Assembly: GCF_001888805.2 (NCBI RefSeq)
Contig: NZ_CP019113.1
Coordinates: forward strand, 806,001-870,000
Source: Enterobacter sp. SA187
GTDB lineage: Bacteria; Pseudomonadota; Gammaproteobacteria; Enterobacterales; Enterobacteriaceae
Direction of reading: 5' to 3'
Length of the DNA stretch: 64,000 bases
Positions 47,440-58,821 of the stretch are shown here, one piece after another (the stretch's first letter is position 1; each line of letters begins with the position of its first letter). The notes below the pieces were generated by a model. The model was not told the origin of the DNA. It saw only the letters and a program-made list of their open reading frames with translations, and searched no databases. Made by a program: the position numbers and the translations under genes.

Positions 47440-48294
47440 TCAGGCTTCGATGGCGATACGCAGTTTTTTCATGGCGTTCTTTTCCAGCTGGCGCACACGC
47501 TCAGCGGAAACACCATAGCGGTCGGCCAGTTCCTGCAATGTAGACTTGTTGTCTTCGTCCAGCCAGCGGGCGCGAATGATCGCCTGGCTACGCTCGTCGA
47601 GACCCTGCATCGCATCGGTCAGTTTGTTCGCGGCCTGCTCTTCCCAGTTATCGTCTTCAATGCCGTCGGCAAAGTTAGAGGTTTTATCCTGGAGATAGAG
47701 TACCGGCGCCATTGGCTGGCTGTCGGATTCATCGTCCGACGACATGTCAAAGGTCATGTCCTGGGCGGCCATACGGGATTCCATCTCACGCACGTCTTTA
47801 CTGGAAACACCCAGCTCGCGGGCGACCATTTCCACTTCGTCCTGATTAAACCAGCCCAGACGCTGCTTGGTTTTACGCAGGTTAAAGAACAGCTTACGCT
47901 GCGCTTTAGTGGTGGCGACCTTCACAATACGCCAGTTACGCAGCACGTATTCGTGAATTTCGGCTTTGATCCAGTGCACGGCGAAAGAGACCAGACGCAC
48001 ACCCACTTCCGGATTGAAGCGGCGCACAGCTTTCATCAGGCCGATATTACCTTCCTGAATCAGGTCTGCCTGCGGAAGGCCATAGCCCGAGTAGTTACGA
48101 GCAATATGAACAACAAAGCGCAGGTGCGACAGGATCAGCGTTTTAGCTGCTTCCAGTGAACCCTGGTAATGCAGCTTTTCAGCAAGCTCCCGCTCTTCAT
48201 CAGCCGTCAACATCGGCCATGCGTTCGCAGCCCGGATATAAGATTCCAGGTTACCAACAGGGGCTAAAGCTAAAGTTTGCATTTCTTTGGTCAT
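47440..48294 (-). CDS. rpoH: heat-shock sigma factor RpoH (sigma-32)
   Basis: Directs RNA polymerase to heat-shock promoters. 284 residues, the E. coli length. Region 2 (EGNIGLMKAVRRFNPEVG and LVSFAVHWIKAEIHEYV), the RpoH box QRKLFFNLR, and the region 4 helix-turn-helix STLQELADRYGVSAERVRQL are present. Translation is temperature-controlled in E. coli by base pairing within the first 200 nt; that region is conserved here by eye but not folded. Confidence 0.98.
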   Translation of the reverse strand: MTKEMQTLALAPVGNLESYIRAANAWPMLTADEERELAEKLHYQGSLEAAKTLILSHLRFVVHIARNYSGYGLPQADLIQEGNIGLMKAVRRFNPEVGVRLVSFAVHWIKAEIHEYVLRNWRIVKVATTKAQRKLFFNLRKTKQRLGWFNQDEVEMVARELGVSSKDVREMESRMAAQDMTFDMSSDDESDSQPMAPVLYLQDKTSNFADGIEDDNWEEQAANKLTDAMQGLDERSQAIIRARWLDEDNKSTLQELADRYGVSAERVRQLEKNAMKKLRIAIEA

Positions 48295-48380
48295 TCAAAT
48301 CCTCTCAATGTACTTCTTACTGGCGGCGGCTTGTCCCCTTCAGGCAACAAACATGCCAGCGCTTATGAGCAGCGAGAATA

Positions 48381-48422
48381 TCATCCACACTTTTATCAGA
48401 CAGTGATTTTATCCACAAGTTC
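48381..48422 (-). promoter_or_regulatory. sigma-E promoter and DnaA boxes of rpoH
   Basis: Toward rpoH, GAACTT (48422-48417), a 16-bp spacer and TCTGA (48400-48396) form a sigma-E promoter, matching the E. coli rpoH P3. A perfect DnaA box TTATCCACA is at 48409-48417 and a one-mismatch copy TCATCCACA at 48381-48389, as in E. coli where DnaA represses P3/P4. A sigma-70 promoter probably overlaps. Confidence 0.82.
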
Positions 48423-48503
48423 CATGCAACGTTGTGAATAGATTACGCACAAAATGTGACATTACTATGATAAAGGCTAAGCAGGAGAAAAGAGAGATCA
48501 GGG

Positions 48504-48547
48504 ACTCTTTCCCTGCTAACAGACATCCGATGCAGCAGGGAAAGAGT
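48504..48547. repeat. 14-bp inverted repeat after ftsX
   Basis: ACTCTTTCCCTGCT and its exact complement AGCAGGGAAAGAGT flank 16 bases. It starts 14 bp past the ftsX stop, before the rpoH promoters. No T run directly follows, but a 14-bp perfect stem could end or pause ftsYEX transcription. Confidence 0.7.
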
Positions 48548-48561
48548 ATATCAGAGAATTT

Positions 48562-49617
48562 TTAGTCGGGGGTAAAGTGACGTAAATGTTGCACCGTTGC
48601 CAGCCACGCGGCCAGCCAGCCAATCATTGAGCACACCAGCAGCAGTAATAAACACTCGTCAAATGAGAGGCCGCTTAGCTCAAACTGGGTGCCGAAAATC
48701 TTCGCCACTTCCGTCACCGCCGATGACAGCCGCATCACCAGGATCTCCGACAGAATGAGCGACAGGAATGCCCCGCTAAAGCCGAGCAGCGCCCCGCCGT
48801 AGAGGAACGGACGTAGAATAAAGCCATCCGTTGCGCCGATCAGTTTCTGCACGTTGATGCTGTCGCGACGGGAGAAAATGCTCAGACGCACGCTGTTACC
48901 GATGACGAGAAATACCGCCGCCACCATCAGAATGCCGATCATCACAGACACGCGGCCCACCAGCCCGGTGAGCGCAGCCAGACGCGCAAACCAGCTGTCG
49001 TCCATCCGCACTTCATCAATGCCGTTAATGCGGGTGATACGGTCGCGCAGGGTATTCAGCGATTCGGTATTCTGGAAGTCGATTTTCGGCACCACGACCG
49101 CCACAGCGGGCAGTGGGTTTTCTTCCAGCATATCCAGCGCGCCGCCAAAGCCTGACCAGTTGCGGAACTCGCCCAGCGCGTCTTCCCGCGACAGGTAGTT
49201 CACCTTCTCGACGCCCTGTTCCGCCTGCAACTGCCCGACCACCTGCTGCGCGGCGCCGTCGTCCAGTGTCTTATCGAAGTAGACGGTAATTTGCGGCGAC
49301 GGGTAATACTGCGATGAGGCCTGGTGAACGTTTTTGTACACCATATAGCAGACGCTCGGCAGCGTCAGGGAGATGGCGATCACCATCACCGTCAGCAGAG
49401 TCGCCAGCGGTTTGCTTTTCAGATCCTGCACCGCGCCCTGCCAGGCGTAGCGCATCTGTTCATTAAAAACGTTGGTCTTGCGCGAGCCAGGCTTCGGCGG
49501 CGTTTTGCTGCGGCCGGAACCGCCACGGTTGCCGCCGCTGCCCTGTCCCGGTTTACGGAAGCGGTCCAGTTTATTGCCGAACTGGCGGATTTGATTGACT
49601 GCGTCGCGTTTATTCAC
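48562..49617 (-). CDS. ftsX: cell division protein FtsX
   Basis: Polytopic inner-membrane subunit of the FtsEX complex, which activates peptidoglycan hydrolysis (via EnvC) at the septum. 351 residues (E. coli 352). Basic, glycine-rich cytoplasmic N terminus (GQGSGGNRGGSGRSK), first membrane span near 70-95, a periplasmic domain of about 120 residues, then three C-terminal spans. Overlaps ftsE by eight bases. Confidence 0.97.
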   Translation of the reverse strand: MNKRDAVNQIRQFGNKLDRFRKPGQGSGGNRGGSGRSKTPPKPGSRKTNVFNEQMRYAWQGAVQDLKSKPLATLLTVMVIAISLTLPSVCYMVYKNVHQASSQYYPSPQITVYFDKTLDDGAAQQVVGQLQAEQGVEKVNYLSREDALGEFRNWSGFGGALDMLEENPLPAVAVVVPKIDFQNTESLNTLRDRITRINGIDEVRMDDSWFARLAALTGLVGRVSVMIGILMVAAVFLVIGNSVRLSIFSRRDSINVQKLIGATDGFILRPFLYGGALLGFSGAFLSLILSEILVMRLSSAVTEVAKIFGTQFELSGLSFDECLLLLLVCSMIGWLAAWLATVQHLRHFTPD

Positions 49618-50278
49618 CCGTCAGGCCTCCATGCAAATGACCGTCGCTCAGACTCAGCATGCGGTACGAGCGGCGCGCAATCAGACTCATGTCGTGCGTG
49701 GCCATCAGTACCGTTACCCCAACGCGGTTGAATTCTTCAAACAGACGCAAAATCCCTTCCGACAGCGCGTCGTCCAGGTTACCGGTCGGTTCGTCCGCCA
49801 GCAGCACCGCAGGTTTGTTCACTACCGCACGGGCAATGCCCACGCGCTGCTGTTCACCGCCGGAAAGCTGAATGGGAAAGTTTTTCGCTTTGTCGAGCAG
49901 CCCGACTTTATCCAGCGCCGCCGATACGCGACGACGAATGTCTTCACCGCTGGCCCCGGCGATAATCAGCGGGATCGCCACGTTGTCAAAGACCGTACGG
50001 TCCATTAACAGATGGTGATCCTGAAAAATCATGCCGATCTGCCGACGCAGAAACGGCACTTCGCGGTTTTTCAGACGGCTGATCTCATGCCCGGAAAACC
50101 AGATTTTCCCGGCGCTTGGCCGCTCGATACCGCAGATCAGCTTTAACAGCGTACTTTTACCTGCGCCGGAGTGGCCGGTCAGAAACGCCATCTCGCCCGG
50201 TTGCAGGTGGAATGTCACCCCCTGCAACGCCTGTCTCCCGCCGAGATAAGCCTTGCTGACATGTTCAAAGCGAATCAT
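49610..50278 (-). CDS. ftsE: cell division ATP-binding protein FtsE
   Basis: ATPase partner of FtsX. 222 residues, starting MIRFEHVSKAYLGGRQAL. Walker A GHSGAGKSTLLKLI, signature QLSGGEQQRVGIAR, Walker B VLLADEPTGNLDD. Two bases after ftsY. Confidence 0.98.
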   Translation of the reverse strand: MIRFEHVSKAYLGGRQALQGVTFHLQPGEMAFLTGHSGAGKSTLLKLICGIERPSAGKIWFSGHEISRLKNREVPFLRRQIGMIFQDHHLLMDRTVFDNVAIPLIIAGASGEDIRRRVSAALDKVGLLDKAKNFPIQLSGGEQQRVGIARAVVNKPAVLLADEPTGNLDDALSEGILRLFEEFNRVGVTVLMATHDMSLIARRSYRMLSLSDGHLHGGLTGE

Positions 50279-50280
50279 TG

Positions 50281-51699
50281 TTAATCCTCTCGGGCAAAAA
50301 GTGCCTCTATAAAATCGCCCGCATTAAACGGACGTAAGTCTTCAATACGTTCGCCGGTACCGATATAGCGGATCGGAATACCGAACTGGTCGGCTACCGA
50401 GAAGATCACGCCGCCTTTGGCGGTACCATCAAGTTTGGTCAGGGTGATCCCGGTCAGCCCGACGGCTTCGTGGAACAGTCTGGCCTGGCTTACCGCATTT
50501 TGTCCGGTGCTGGCGTCGATGGTCAGCATCACTTCATGCGGCGCGTCGACATCGAGCTTTTTCATCACGCGGACAATTTTCTTCAGCTCTTCCATCAGGT
50601 GCGCTTTATTCTGCAAGCGCCCTGCGGTATCGGCGATCAGCACATCCACCTTACGGGATTTCGCCGCCTGGATGGCATCGAAAATCACCGAGGCGGAGTC
50701 CGCACCGGTGTGCTGGGCGATCACCGGAATGTTGTTACGCTGGCCCCATACCTGAAGCTGTTCCACCGCTGCCGCACGGAAGGTATCCCCTGCCGCCAGC
50801 ATCACCGATTTGCCCTGCTGCTCAAACTGACGCGCCAGCTTGCCGATGGTGGTGGTTTTACCCACGCCGTTAACGCCAACCATCAGAATAACAAATGGCA
50901 TTTTGCCTTCAATATTAAGCGGTTCGTCGACTTTTGCGAGGATATCGCTCATTTCATCTTTCAGCAGACCGTACAGCGATTCCGCATCGCGCAGCTGTTT
51001 GCGGCTGGCCCCTTCCGTCAGATTGGTAATGATTTTACGGGTGGTTTCCACGCCGACATCGGCAATCAGCAGTTGCTCTTCCAGCTCTTCAAACAGATCA
51101 TCATCGATTTTTTTGCCGCGGAACAGACTGATAAATCCGGAACCGAGATTTTCTTTGGTTTTCACCAGGCTGCGTTTTAAGCGCGCAAAGAAACCTTCTT
51201 TAGTCGGTTTTTCCTGCTCGACGATCGCCTCAGGCTCCGGCTCTGGCTCGTCTGCGGCAACGACGGTACCTTCTTCAGGCAGCCACGCTTCCGGCTCCGG
51301 TTCGATGGTTGCGATCTCTTCCGGCACCGGCAGTTCTTTGTGCTCTACCGCCACCTCAGGCTCGACAATCGCTTCAGGTTCAACGATCGCTTCCGGCTCG
51401 ATGACCGCTTCCGGTTCAACAACCGCCTCTTCAGCGAGGATTTCCGGTTGCGCTTCGCGCTCAATCACCTTTTCCGTGACGTCCACGACGTCCGCGGCAA
51501 AGGCCTCGGATTCGATCTGCGAATGGGGCGCAGTTTCGGCAGGCGTCTGTTCCTCAACAGGGGCTTGTGCTTCAACAGGGGGTTGTTCTTCAACAACCGC
51601 CTGGGATTCCATTTTCTGTTCTGGCGCGGCTTCCTGCGGCTCCTCTTTCTGACCAAAGCCTAACCAGGAGAACAGGCCACGTTTTTTCTCTTTTGCCAT
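50281..51699 (-). CDS. ftsY: signal recognition particle receptor FtsY
   Basis: GTPase that receives SRP-ribosome complexes at the inner membrane. 472 residues (E. coli 497). The acidic A domain, residues 1 to about 170, contains repeats of EPEAIVEPE and EEQ(P/T)PVEAQ type and is shorter than in E. coli. The NG domain carries GVNGVGKTTTIGKLA, DTFRAAAVEQL, LIADTAGRLQNK and TKLDGTAKGG. First gene of ftsYEX, divergent from rsmD. Confidence 0.98.
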   Translation of the reverse strand: MAKEKKRGLFSWLGFGQKEEPQEAAPEQKMESQAVVEEQPPVEAQAPVEEQTPAETAPHSQIESEAFAADVVDVTEKVIEREAQPEILAEEAVVEPEAVIEPEAIVEPEAIVEPEVAVEHKELPVPEEIATIEPEPEAWLPEEGTVVAADEPEPEPEAIVEQEKPTKEGFFARLKRSLVKTKENLGSGFISLFRGKKIDDDLFEELEEQLLIADVGVETTRKIITNLTEGASRKQLRDAESLYGLLKDEMSDILAKVDEPLNIEGKMPFVILMVGVNGVGKTTTIGKLARQFEQQGKSVMLAAGDTFRAAAVEQLQVWGQRNNIPVIAQHTGADSASVIFDAIQAAKSRKVDVLIADTAGRLQNKAHLMEELKKIVRVMKKLDVDAPHEVMLTIDASTGQNAVSQARLFHEAVGLTGITLTKLDGTAKGGVIFSVADQFGIPIRYIGTGERIEDLRPFNAGDFIEALFARED

Positions 51700-51903
51700 T
51701 TGCGACTACACTCCTCGCGGTTTATTCATGGCGCAGCCCGCATTGTCGCAAACAGGGGGCTGAAAAATGAGTAAGATGTAATGATAAGTCTTTCGTTAGT
51801 CTACCACTTTCCTTGCAACACGGCACCGCCTGAGGATTAAGGTTCCACCCCACGCTTCCCGCCGTTAAAATAGCGGGATAAATTTGTGACCAGAGCTTTC
51901 ACT

Positions 51904-52500
51904 ATGAAAAAACCCAACCGTGCCGCCAGCGGCCAGATTCGTATTATTGGCGGACAGTGGCGTGGCCGTAAACTGCCGGTGCCCGACAGCCCTGGTCTGC
52001 GCCCGACGACGGACCGCGTGCGCGAAACCCTGTTTAACTGGCTTGCCCCGTCGATGGTCAATGCCCGTTGCCTCGACTGCTTTGCGGGCAGCGGCGCGCT
52101 GGGTCTGGAAGCGCTGTCACGCTACGCCGGTGCCTCCACGCTCATTGAAATGGAGCGCAGCGTGGCGCAACAGTTACAGCAAAATCTGGCGACGCTGAAA
52201 GCCGCTAACGCCAACGTGGTCAACACCAACACCCTGACATTCCTGAATCAGACCGGTACCCCCCATGATATTGTTTTTGTCGATCCGCCGTTTCGCAAAG
52301 GGCTGCTCGACGAGACCTTACGCCTGCTGGAAGTGAACGGCTGGCTGGCGGACGACGCGCTGATTTATGTCGAAAGCGAAGTGGAAAACGGGCTGCCGCA
52401 GGTACCTGTGCACTGGGATCTGCATCGCGAGAAAGTGGCCGGTCAGGTGGCCTATCGTCTGTATCACCGCACCGTACAAGGAGAGCAACATGCTGATTAA
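51904..52500 (+). CDS. rsmD: 16S rRNA guanine-966 N2-methyltransferase RsmD
   Basis: SAM-dependent methyltransferase acting on G966 of 16S rRNA in the 30S subunit. The ATG at 51904 (MKKPNRAASGQIRIIGGQ) gives 198 residues, the E. coli length. SAM motif LDCFAGSGALGLEALSR near 55-71 and the catalytic DPPF in IVFVDPPFRKGLLDE. Overlaps yhhL by 11 bases. Confidence 0.97.
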   Translation: MKKPNRAASGQIRIIGGQWRGRKLPVPDSPGLRPTTDRVRETLFNWLAPSMVNARCLDCFAGSGALGLEALSRYAGASTLIEMERSVAQQLQQNLATLKAANANVVNTNTLTFLNQTGTPHDIVFVDPPFRKGLLDETLRLLEVNGWLADDALIYVESEVENGLPQVPVHWDLHREKVAGQVAYRLYHRTVQGEQHAD

Positions 52501-52768
52501 TCTGGGACGTTTACTGATGCTGGGGGTATGGGCGTTTCTTATCCTCAACCTCATCCACCCTTTCCCGCGGCCGCTGAATATTTTCGTCAACGTCGCGCTG
52601 GTATTCACCGCTTTTATGCATGCGTTGCAAATGGTGATGCTGAAAACCGCGCTGCCCAAAAATGGCCCACAGATGACGGCGGCGGAACAGTGGCGCGTTT
52701 TTCTGTTCGGCGTCTTTGAGCTGCTGGTGTGGCAAAAACGTCTGAAAGCGCTGCAAAACAAAAAATAA
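52490..52768 (+). CDS. yhhL: DUF1145 membrane protein YhhL
   Basis: 92 residues from the ATG at 52490 (MLINLGRLLMLGVWAF), with GGAGAG upstream. Two hydrophobic segments (about 4-20 and 30-50) and a basic C terminus (WQKRLKALQNKK). Function unknown. Translationally coupled to rsmD. In E. coli it is followed by yhhM; here the 142 bp to yhhN contain no yhhM. Confidence 0.92.
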   Translation: MLINLGRLLMLGVWAFLILNLIHPFPRPLNIFVNVALVFTAFMHALQMVMLKTALPKNGPQMTAAEQWRVFLFGVFELLVWQKRLKALQNKK

Positions 52769-52910
52769 TCCTCACCGGATGCCTCAGAAAATGCGGAAAG
52801 TCTCCCCGCAGGCTGAAGGGGCGTTGCCATCTGCGTTGCGCGACCACTACACTGAAGACAGGGCTGTGGGCGCAACGCCCACGCGACAATAACGAATTCA
52901 AGGAATTAAG

Positions 52911-53537
52911 ATGCTTTGGTCGTTTATCGCTGTATGTTTTTCCGCATGGTTGTATGTGGACGCGTCGTATCGCGGGCCGGCATGGCAACGCTGGGTATTT
53001 AAACCTGTCACTTTATTACTGCTGTTGCTGCTTGCCTGGCAGGCGCCGATGTTTGATGCCATCAGCTATCTGGTGCTGGCGGGGCTGTGCGCCTCGTTGA
53101 TCGGTGATGCGCTGACGCTGCTGCCGCGCCAGCGTCTGCTGTACGCCATAGGCGCGTATTTCCTCGCCCATCTGCTCTACACCATCTACTTCGCCGGTCA
53201 GATGACGTTGTCCTTTTTCTGGCCGCTGCCGCTGGCGCTGCTGGTCATTGGCGCGCTGTTGATCGCGGTGATCTGGACGCGACTGGAGGAGCTGCGCTGG
53301 CCGATCTGTACCTTTATCGCCATGACGCTGGTGATGGTATGGCTGGCGGGCGAGCTGTGGTTCTTCCGTCCGACGGCCCCGGCCCTGTCCGCCTTTGTGG
53401 GTGCCGCGCTGTTGCTGCTGGGGAATATCGTCTGGCTGGGCAGTCACTACCGCCGCCGCTTCCACGCCGACAACGCCATCTCTGCCGCCTGCTACTTTGC
53501 CGGGCATTTCCTCATCGTGCGATCGCTCTACTTATAA
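52911..53537 (+). CDS. yhhN: YhhN/TMEM86-family membrane protein
   Basis: 208 residues with about eight hydrophobic segments, same length as E. coli YhhN. The family includes animal lysoplasmalogenase TMEM86, whose conserved acidic residues correspond to SLIGDALTLLPRQRLLYAIG near 62-81; activity in bacteria is not established. Starts MLWSFIAVCFSAWLYVD after AAGGA. Confidence 0.9.
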   Translation: MLWSFIAVCFSAWLYVDASYRGPAWQRWVFKPVTLLLLLLLAWQAPMFDAISYLVLAGLCASLIGDALTLLPRQRLLYAIGAYFLAHLLYTIYFAGQMTLSFFWPLPLALLVIGALLIAVIWTRLEELRWPICTFIAMTLVMVWLAGELWFFRPTAPALSAFVGAALLLLGNIVWLGSHYRRRFHADNAISAACYFAGHFLIVRSLYL

Positions 53538-53540
53538 TGC

Positions 53541-53572
53541 TTGACTCTGGAGTCGACTCCAGAGTGTATCCT
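53541..53572 (+). promoter_or_regulatory. ZntR-controlled promoter of zntA
   Basis: -35 TTGACT (53541-53546) and -10 TATCCT (53567-53572) are separated by 20 bp instead of 17, the hallmark of MerR-family promoters. The spacer holds a perfect 22-bp palindrome (ACTCTGGAGTC / GACTCCAGAGT, 53544-53565). ZntR with Zn(II) would untwist the spacer and activate. Identical layout to E. coli zntA. Confidence 0.95.
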
Positions 53573-53609
53573 CCGGGTAATGAGAAAATTATCATTCCCG
53601 GAGGATGCC

Positions 53610-55811
<2,202 letters not shown>

Positions 55812-55815
55812 CGGA

Positions 55816-57102
55816 CTACTGCATCCCCAGCAATCGCGGCAACCACAGCGAGATCGCCGGGATATAAGTCACCATTCCCAGCACCAGCAGCAGCATGCCG
55901 TAGAACGGCAGCATCGCGCGCACGACGGACTCGATCTTCTGCTTGCTGACGGCGCTGGCGACAAACAGCACCGATCCCACCGGCGGCGTGATCAGGCCGA
56001 TCCCCAGGTTAACCATCATGATCATGCCGAAGTGCACCGGATCAATCCCCAGCGCGTTGGTAACCGGCAACAGCACCGGCGTCAGGATGAGGATAATCGG
56101 CGCCATATCCATCAGCGTGCCGATCAGCAGCAGCATAACGTTGAGGTACATCAGGATGACGTATTTGTTATCTGACAGCGACGTAAAGAACGCGGTAATA
56201 CGTTCCGGCAGCTGCATGTAGGTCATCACCGCACCGAAGGCGGCAGCAAAGCCTATCAGGATCATGACGATAGTGACGGTTTTCACCGTGCGGCACATCA
56301 GCTTCGGCAGTTCGCTCCACTTGTAGTCACGGTAGATAAACATGGTGACGAAAAAGGCCCACAGGCAGGCCACAGCAGCAGATTCGGTGGCCGTAAAAAT
56401 TCCCGACAAAATACCGCCGAGGATGATCACGACAGTAAACAGCCCCCACAGCGCATCAAAGAAAATCTTCAACGCCTGCTTAAACGGGATCCTGTCGCCT
56501 TTCGGGTAGCCGCGCTTATGGGCAAAGCCAAGGCACATGATCATCAGGCAGACGCCCAGCAGCAGTCCCGGCAGCACACCGGCGATAAACAGCGTGGCGA
56601 TGGACACCGTGCCGCCTGCCGCCAGAGAGTAGATCACCGAGTTGTGGCTGGGCGGGATAAGAATGGCCTGTACCGAACCGCTGGCGGTCACCGCCGCCGC
56701 ATAATCGCGCGGATAGCCCTTCTTTTCCATCTCCGGGATCATCACGCTGCCGATCGAGGCGGTATCGGCCACTGACGAGCCGGAAATCGCACCGAAAAAG
56801 GTGGAGGCGACGATATTCACCAGCGACAGGCCGCCGCGAATAAAGCCGACAAAGATATAGGCAAAATTCACCAGCCGTTTAGCAATGCCCCCTTCCGCCA
56901 TGATCGCGCCGGCGAGAATGAAGAACGGTATCGCCAGCAGGGTAAATTTGTTCACCCCGCTGGTGATCTGGATCATCAGCGCCTCAAGGGGTAAATCGAT
57001 CCACAGCGCGCCTGCGACGGCGCTCAGGCCGACGGCAAAGGCCACCGGCATCCCCAGCGCCAGCAGAATGGCGAGGGTGAACAACAACACAAATGCATCC
57101 AT
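55816..57102 (-). CDS. TRAP transporter large permease (DctM-like)
   Basis: Sodium-coupled large membrane subunit of a tripartite transporter. 428 residues, twelve or so membrane segments, starting MDAFVLLFTLAILLALGMP. Family blocks AGAIMAEGGIAKRLVNFAY, GSSVADTASIGSVMIPEM and LGIGLITPPVGSVLFV are intact. Third gene after the binding protein and the small permease, 10 bp after the latter. Not present between zntA and tusA in E. coli. Confidence 0.93.
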   Translation of the reverse strand: MDAFVLLFTLAILLALGMPVAFAVGLSAVAGALWIDLPLEALMIQITSGVNKFTLLAIPFFILAGAIMAEGGIAKRLVNFAYIFVGFIRGGLSLVNIVASTFFGAISGSSVADTASIGSVMIPEMEKKGYPRDYAAAVTASGSVQAILIPPSHNSVIYSLAAGGTVSIATLFIAGVLPGLLLGVCLMIMCLGFAHKRGYPKGDRIPFKQALKIFFDALWGLFTVVIILGGILSGIFTATESAAVACLWAFFVTMFIYRDYKWSELPKLMCRTVKTVTIVMILIGFAAAFGAVMTYMQLPERITAFFTSLSDNKYVILMYLNVMLLLIGTLMDMAPIILILTPVLLPVTNALGIDPVHFGMIMMVNLGIGLITPPVGSVLFVASAVSKQKIESVVRAMLPFYGMLLLVLGMVTYIPAISLWLPRLLGMQ

Positions 57103-57112
57103 CTCTCACCTC

Positions 57113-57622
57113 TTAACCATGGTTACCAATCAGCACTACCGGACGGTTCTCCTGGGAACCGAACAGCAGCCGCTCAATCACAAACAGGATCAGGATCGCC
57201 GAACCAACAGGTAGCGGCAGATAACTCTCCCCGGAGGTCAGCACCGGGAATTCCGCTACCGGCTGCTCCCACAGTTCCACACACAGTAAATAGCTGTACC
57301 AGAAGATCAGGCTGGAGATGAGCAGCATCAGTAGATCCACCACCCGCGCACAGACATTTTTCAGCGCCAGCGGCAGACGATCGGTCAGCATGTTGACGGC
57401 GATGTGCGATCCGGCACGGTAGCCCACCGCTGCGCCGATAAAGGTAAAAGTCACCATACAGATAATGGCGACCGGTTCCGGCCAGGATTCGCCGCGGTTA
57501 AGCACGTAGCGCGAGAAAATGCCGATGGGGATGACAATGGTCATCACCAGCAGGGAAATCCCCGCCACTGTCATGGCGAGCAGGTACAGGCGATCCATCC
57601 ACTTCAGGTAGATTTCGGACAT
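57113..57622 (-). CDS. TRAP transporter small permease (DctQ-like)
   Basis: 169 residues with four membrane segments, starting MSEIYLKWMDRLYLLAM. It has the RYVLNRGESWPEPVAI segment and FTFIGAAVGYRAGSHIAVN of the DctQ family. It lies between the binding-protein and large-permease genes, the common TRAP order P-Q-M. Confidence 0.92.
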   Translation of the reverse strand: MSEIYLKWMDRLYLLAMTVAGISLLVMTIVIPIGIFSRYVLNRGESWPEPVAIICMVTFTFIGAAVGYRAGSHIAVNMLTDRLPLALKNVCARVVDLLMLLISSLIFWYSYLLCVELWEQPVAEFPVLTSGESYLPLPVGSAILILFVIERLLFGSQENRPVVLIGNHG

Positions 57623-57671
57623 ACGTCCTCCACAAGGCGTTATGCGCCAGCGGACGGCTGGCGCAGCAGAA

Positions 57672-58655
57672 TTACTTCACATCCGCGATGGCTTTCATCA
57701 GATCCTGGTGTTTGTCGCCATACTGCGCGCGCACCGGCTCTGTCGCCTTCACAAAGACCGCCTTGTCGATTTCCTGGAATTTCACGCCGCCAGCTTTCAT
57801 TTTCGCGACCGCGTCGGCGTTATACGCCTGCCACAGCGTGCGCTGTTCGGCCTGGGCTTCACGGGCGAGGGTGAGGATTTTCTGCTGATCGTCGGCGCTG
57901 AGTTTGTCCCATTTCACTTTGGAATAGAGCAGCATTTCCGGGGTAATAAAGTGACCGCTCAGGGTGTAATTCTTGGCGATCGGCAGGTAGTTATGGGCCA
58001 CAAAGGTTGGTGGATTGTTTTCCGCGCCGTCGATAACGCCGGTCTGCATGCCGCTGTACACTTCACTTACCCCCATCGCCACCGCGTTCGCGCCCATTGC
58101 TTTCAGGGTCGCCAGCGCCACCGGGCTGCCCTGCACGCGGATCTTCATCCCTTTCAGCGCTTCAGGCGTGGTGACGGGCGTCTTGGTGATCAGGTTACGG
58201 GTGCCGGAATCCATCCAGCCAAGAAACACCAGCCGCGATTTCGGGTTGTTAGTCAGCTTTTCGCCGATGCTTTTGCCGATATCGCCGTCGATCACTTTAT
58301 GCATATGGTCTTCATCGCGGAAAACGTACGGCAGAGTGAAAACTTCGATGTCCGGCAGAATAGCGGCGACCGGCGCCATCGAGACGCGGATCATGTCGAT
58401 TGCCCCCATCTGCGCCTGTTCAATCATCTGCTTTTCATCCCCTAATACGCCGCCGGGGAAGACTTTAATTTCTAATTTGCCATCGGTTTGCTGTTTGAGT
58501 TTTTCGCCCATGTTCTGCACGGCCACCACGTTCGGGTAGCCCTGCGGATGCACGTCGGCGGCTTTGATCACCTGCGCCATCACGGCAGGGGCAAACAGTA
58601 ATGACGCGGTGGACAGGCACAGCGAAGCCAGTAACGGCTTGAGGGTCGTTTTCAT
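57672..58655 (-). CDS. TRAP transporter substrate-binding protein (DctP-like)
   Basis: Periplasmic carboxylate-binding protein, 327 residues, signal peptide ending PAVMA before QVIKAADVHPQGYPN. The carboxylate-binding arginine is in LKGMKIRVQGSPVA and the family motif GVSEVYSGMQTGVIDGAENN is present; GAENNPP is common in uronate-type TRAP proteins. The ligand is therefore perhaps a hexuronate or related sugar acid, an inference. No catabolic gene or regulator is adjacent. Confidence 0.92.
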   Translation of the reverse strand: MKTTLKPLLASLCLSTASLLFAPAVMAQVIKAADVHPQGYPNVVAVQNMGEKLKQQTDGKLEIKVFPGGVLGDEKQMIEQAQMGAIDMIRVSMAPVAAILPDIEVFTLPYVFRDEDHMHKVIDGDIGKSIGEKLTNNPKSRLVFLGWMDSGTRNLITKTPVTTPEALKGMKIRVQGSPVALATLKAMGANAVAMGVSEVYSGMQTGVIDGAENNPPTFVAHNYLPIAKNYTLSGHFITPEMLLYSKVKWDKLSADDQQKILTLAREAQAEQRTLWQAYNADAVAKMKAGGVKFQEIDKAVFVKATEPVRAQYGDKHQDLMKAIADVK

Positions 58656-58821
58656 CGGGTCAGCTCCAGGGTAGGGTCAGCGGTAAAACTGTGTTTTATT
58701 TTTACGCTTAGAAATTAGCCTGGGTTGTGACGGGCAGGGGTGAAGCGGTTCACAAAAGCGCTAAAATAATGAAACGGAGGTTTAACAATGTGACAACAGG
58801 GGTTCTTTTTGCGGTCAGCGG

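Noticed and set aside
50840..51652. Serine-rich 270-codon frame antisense to ftsY
   Set aside because: Its repeats mirror the Glu/Pro/Val repeats of the FtsY A domain.
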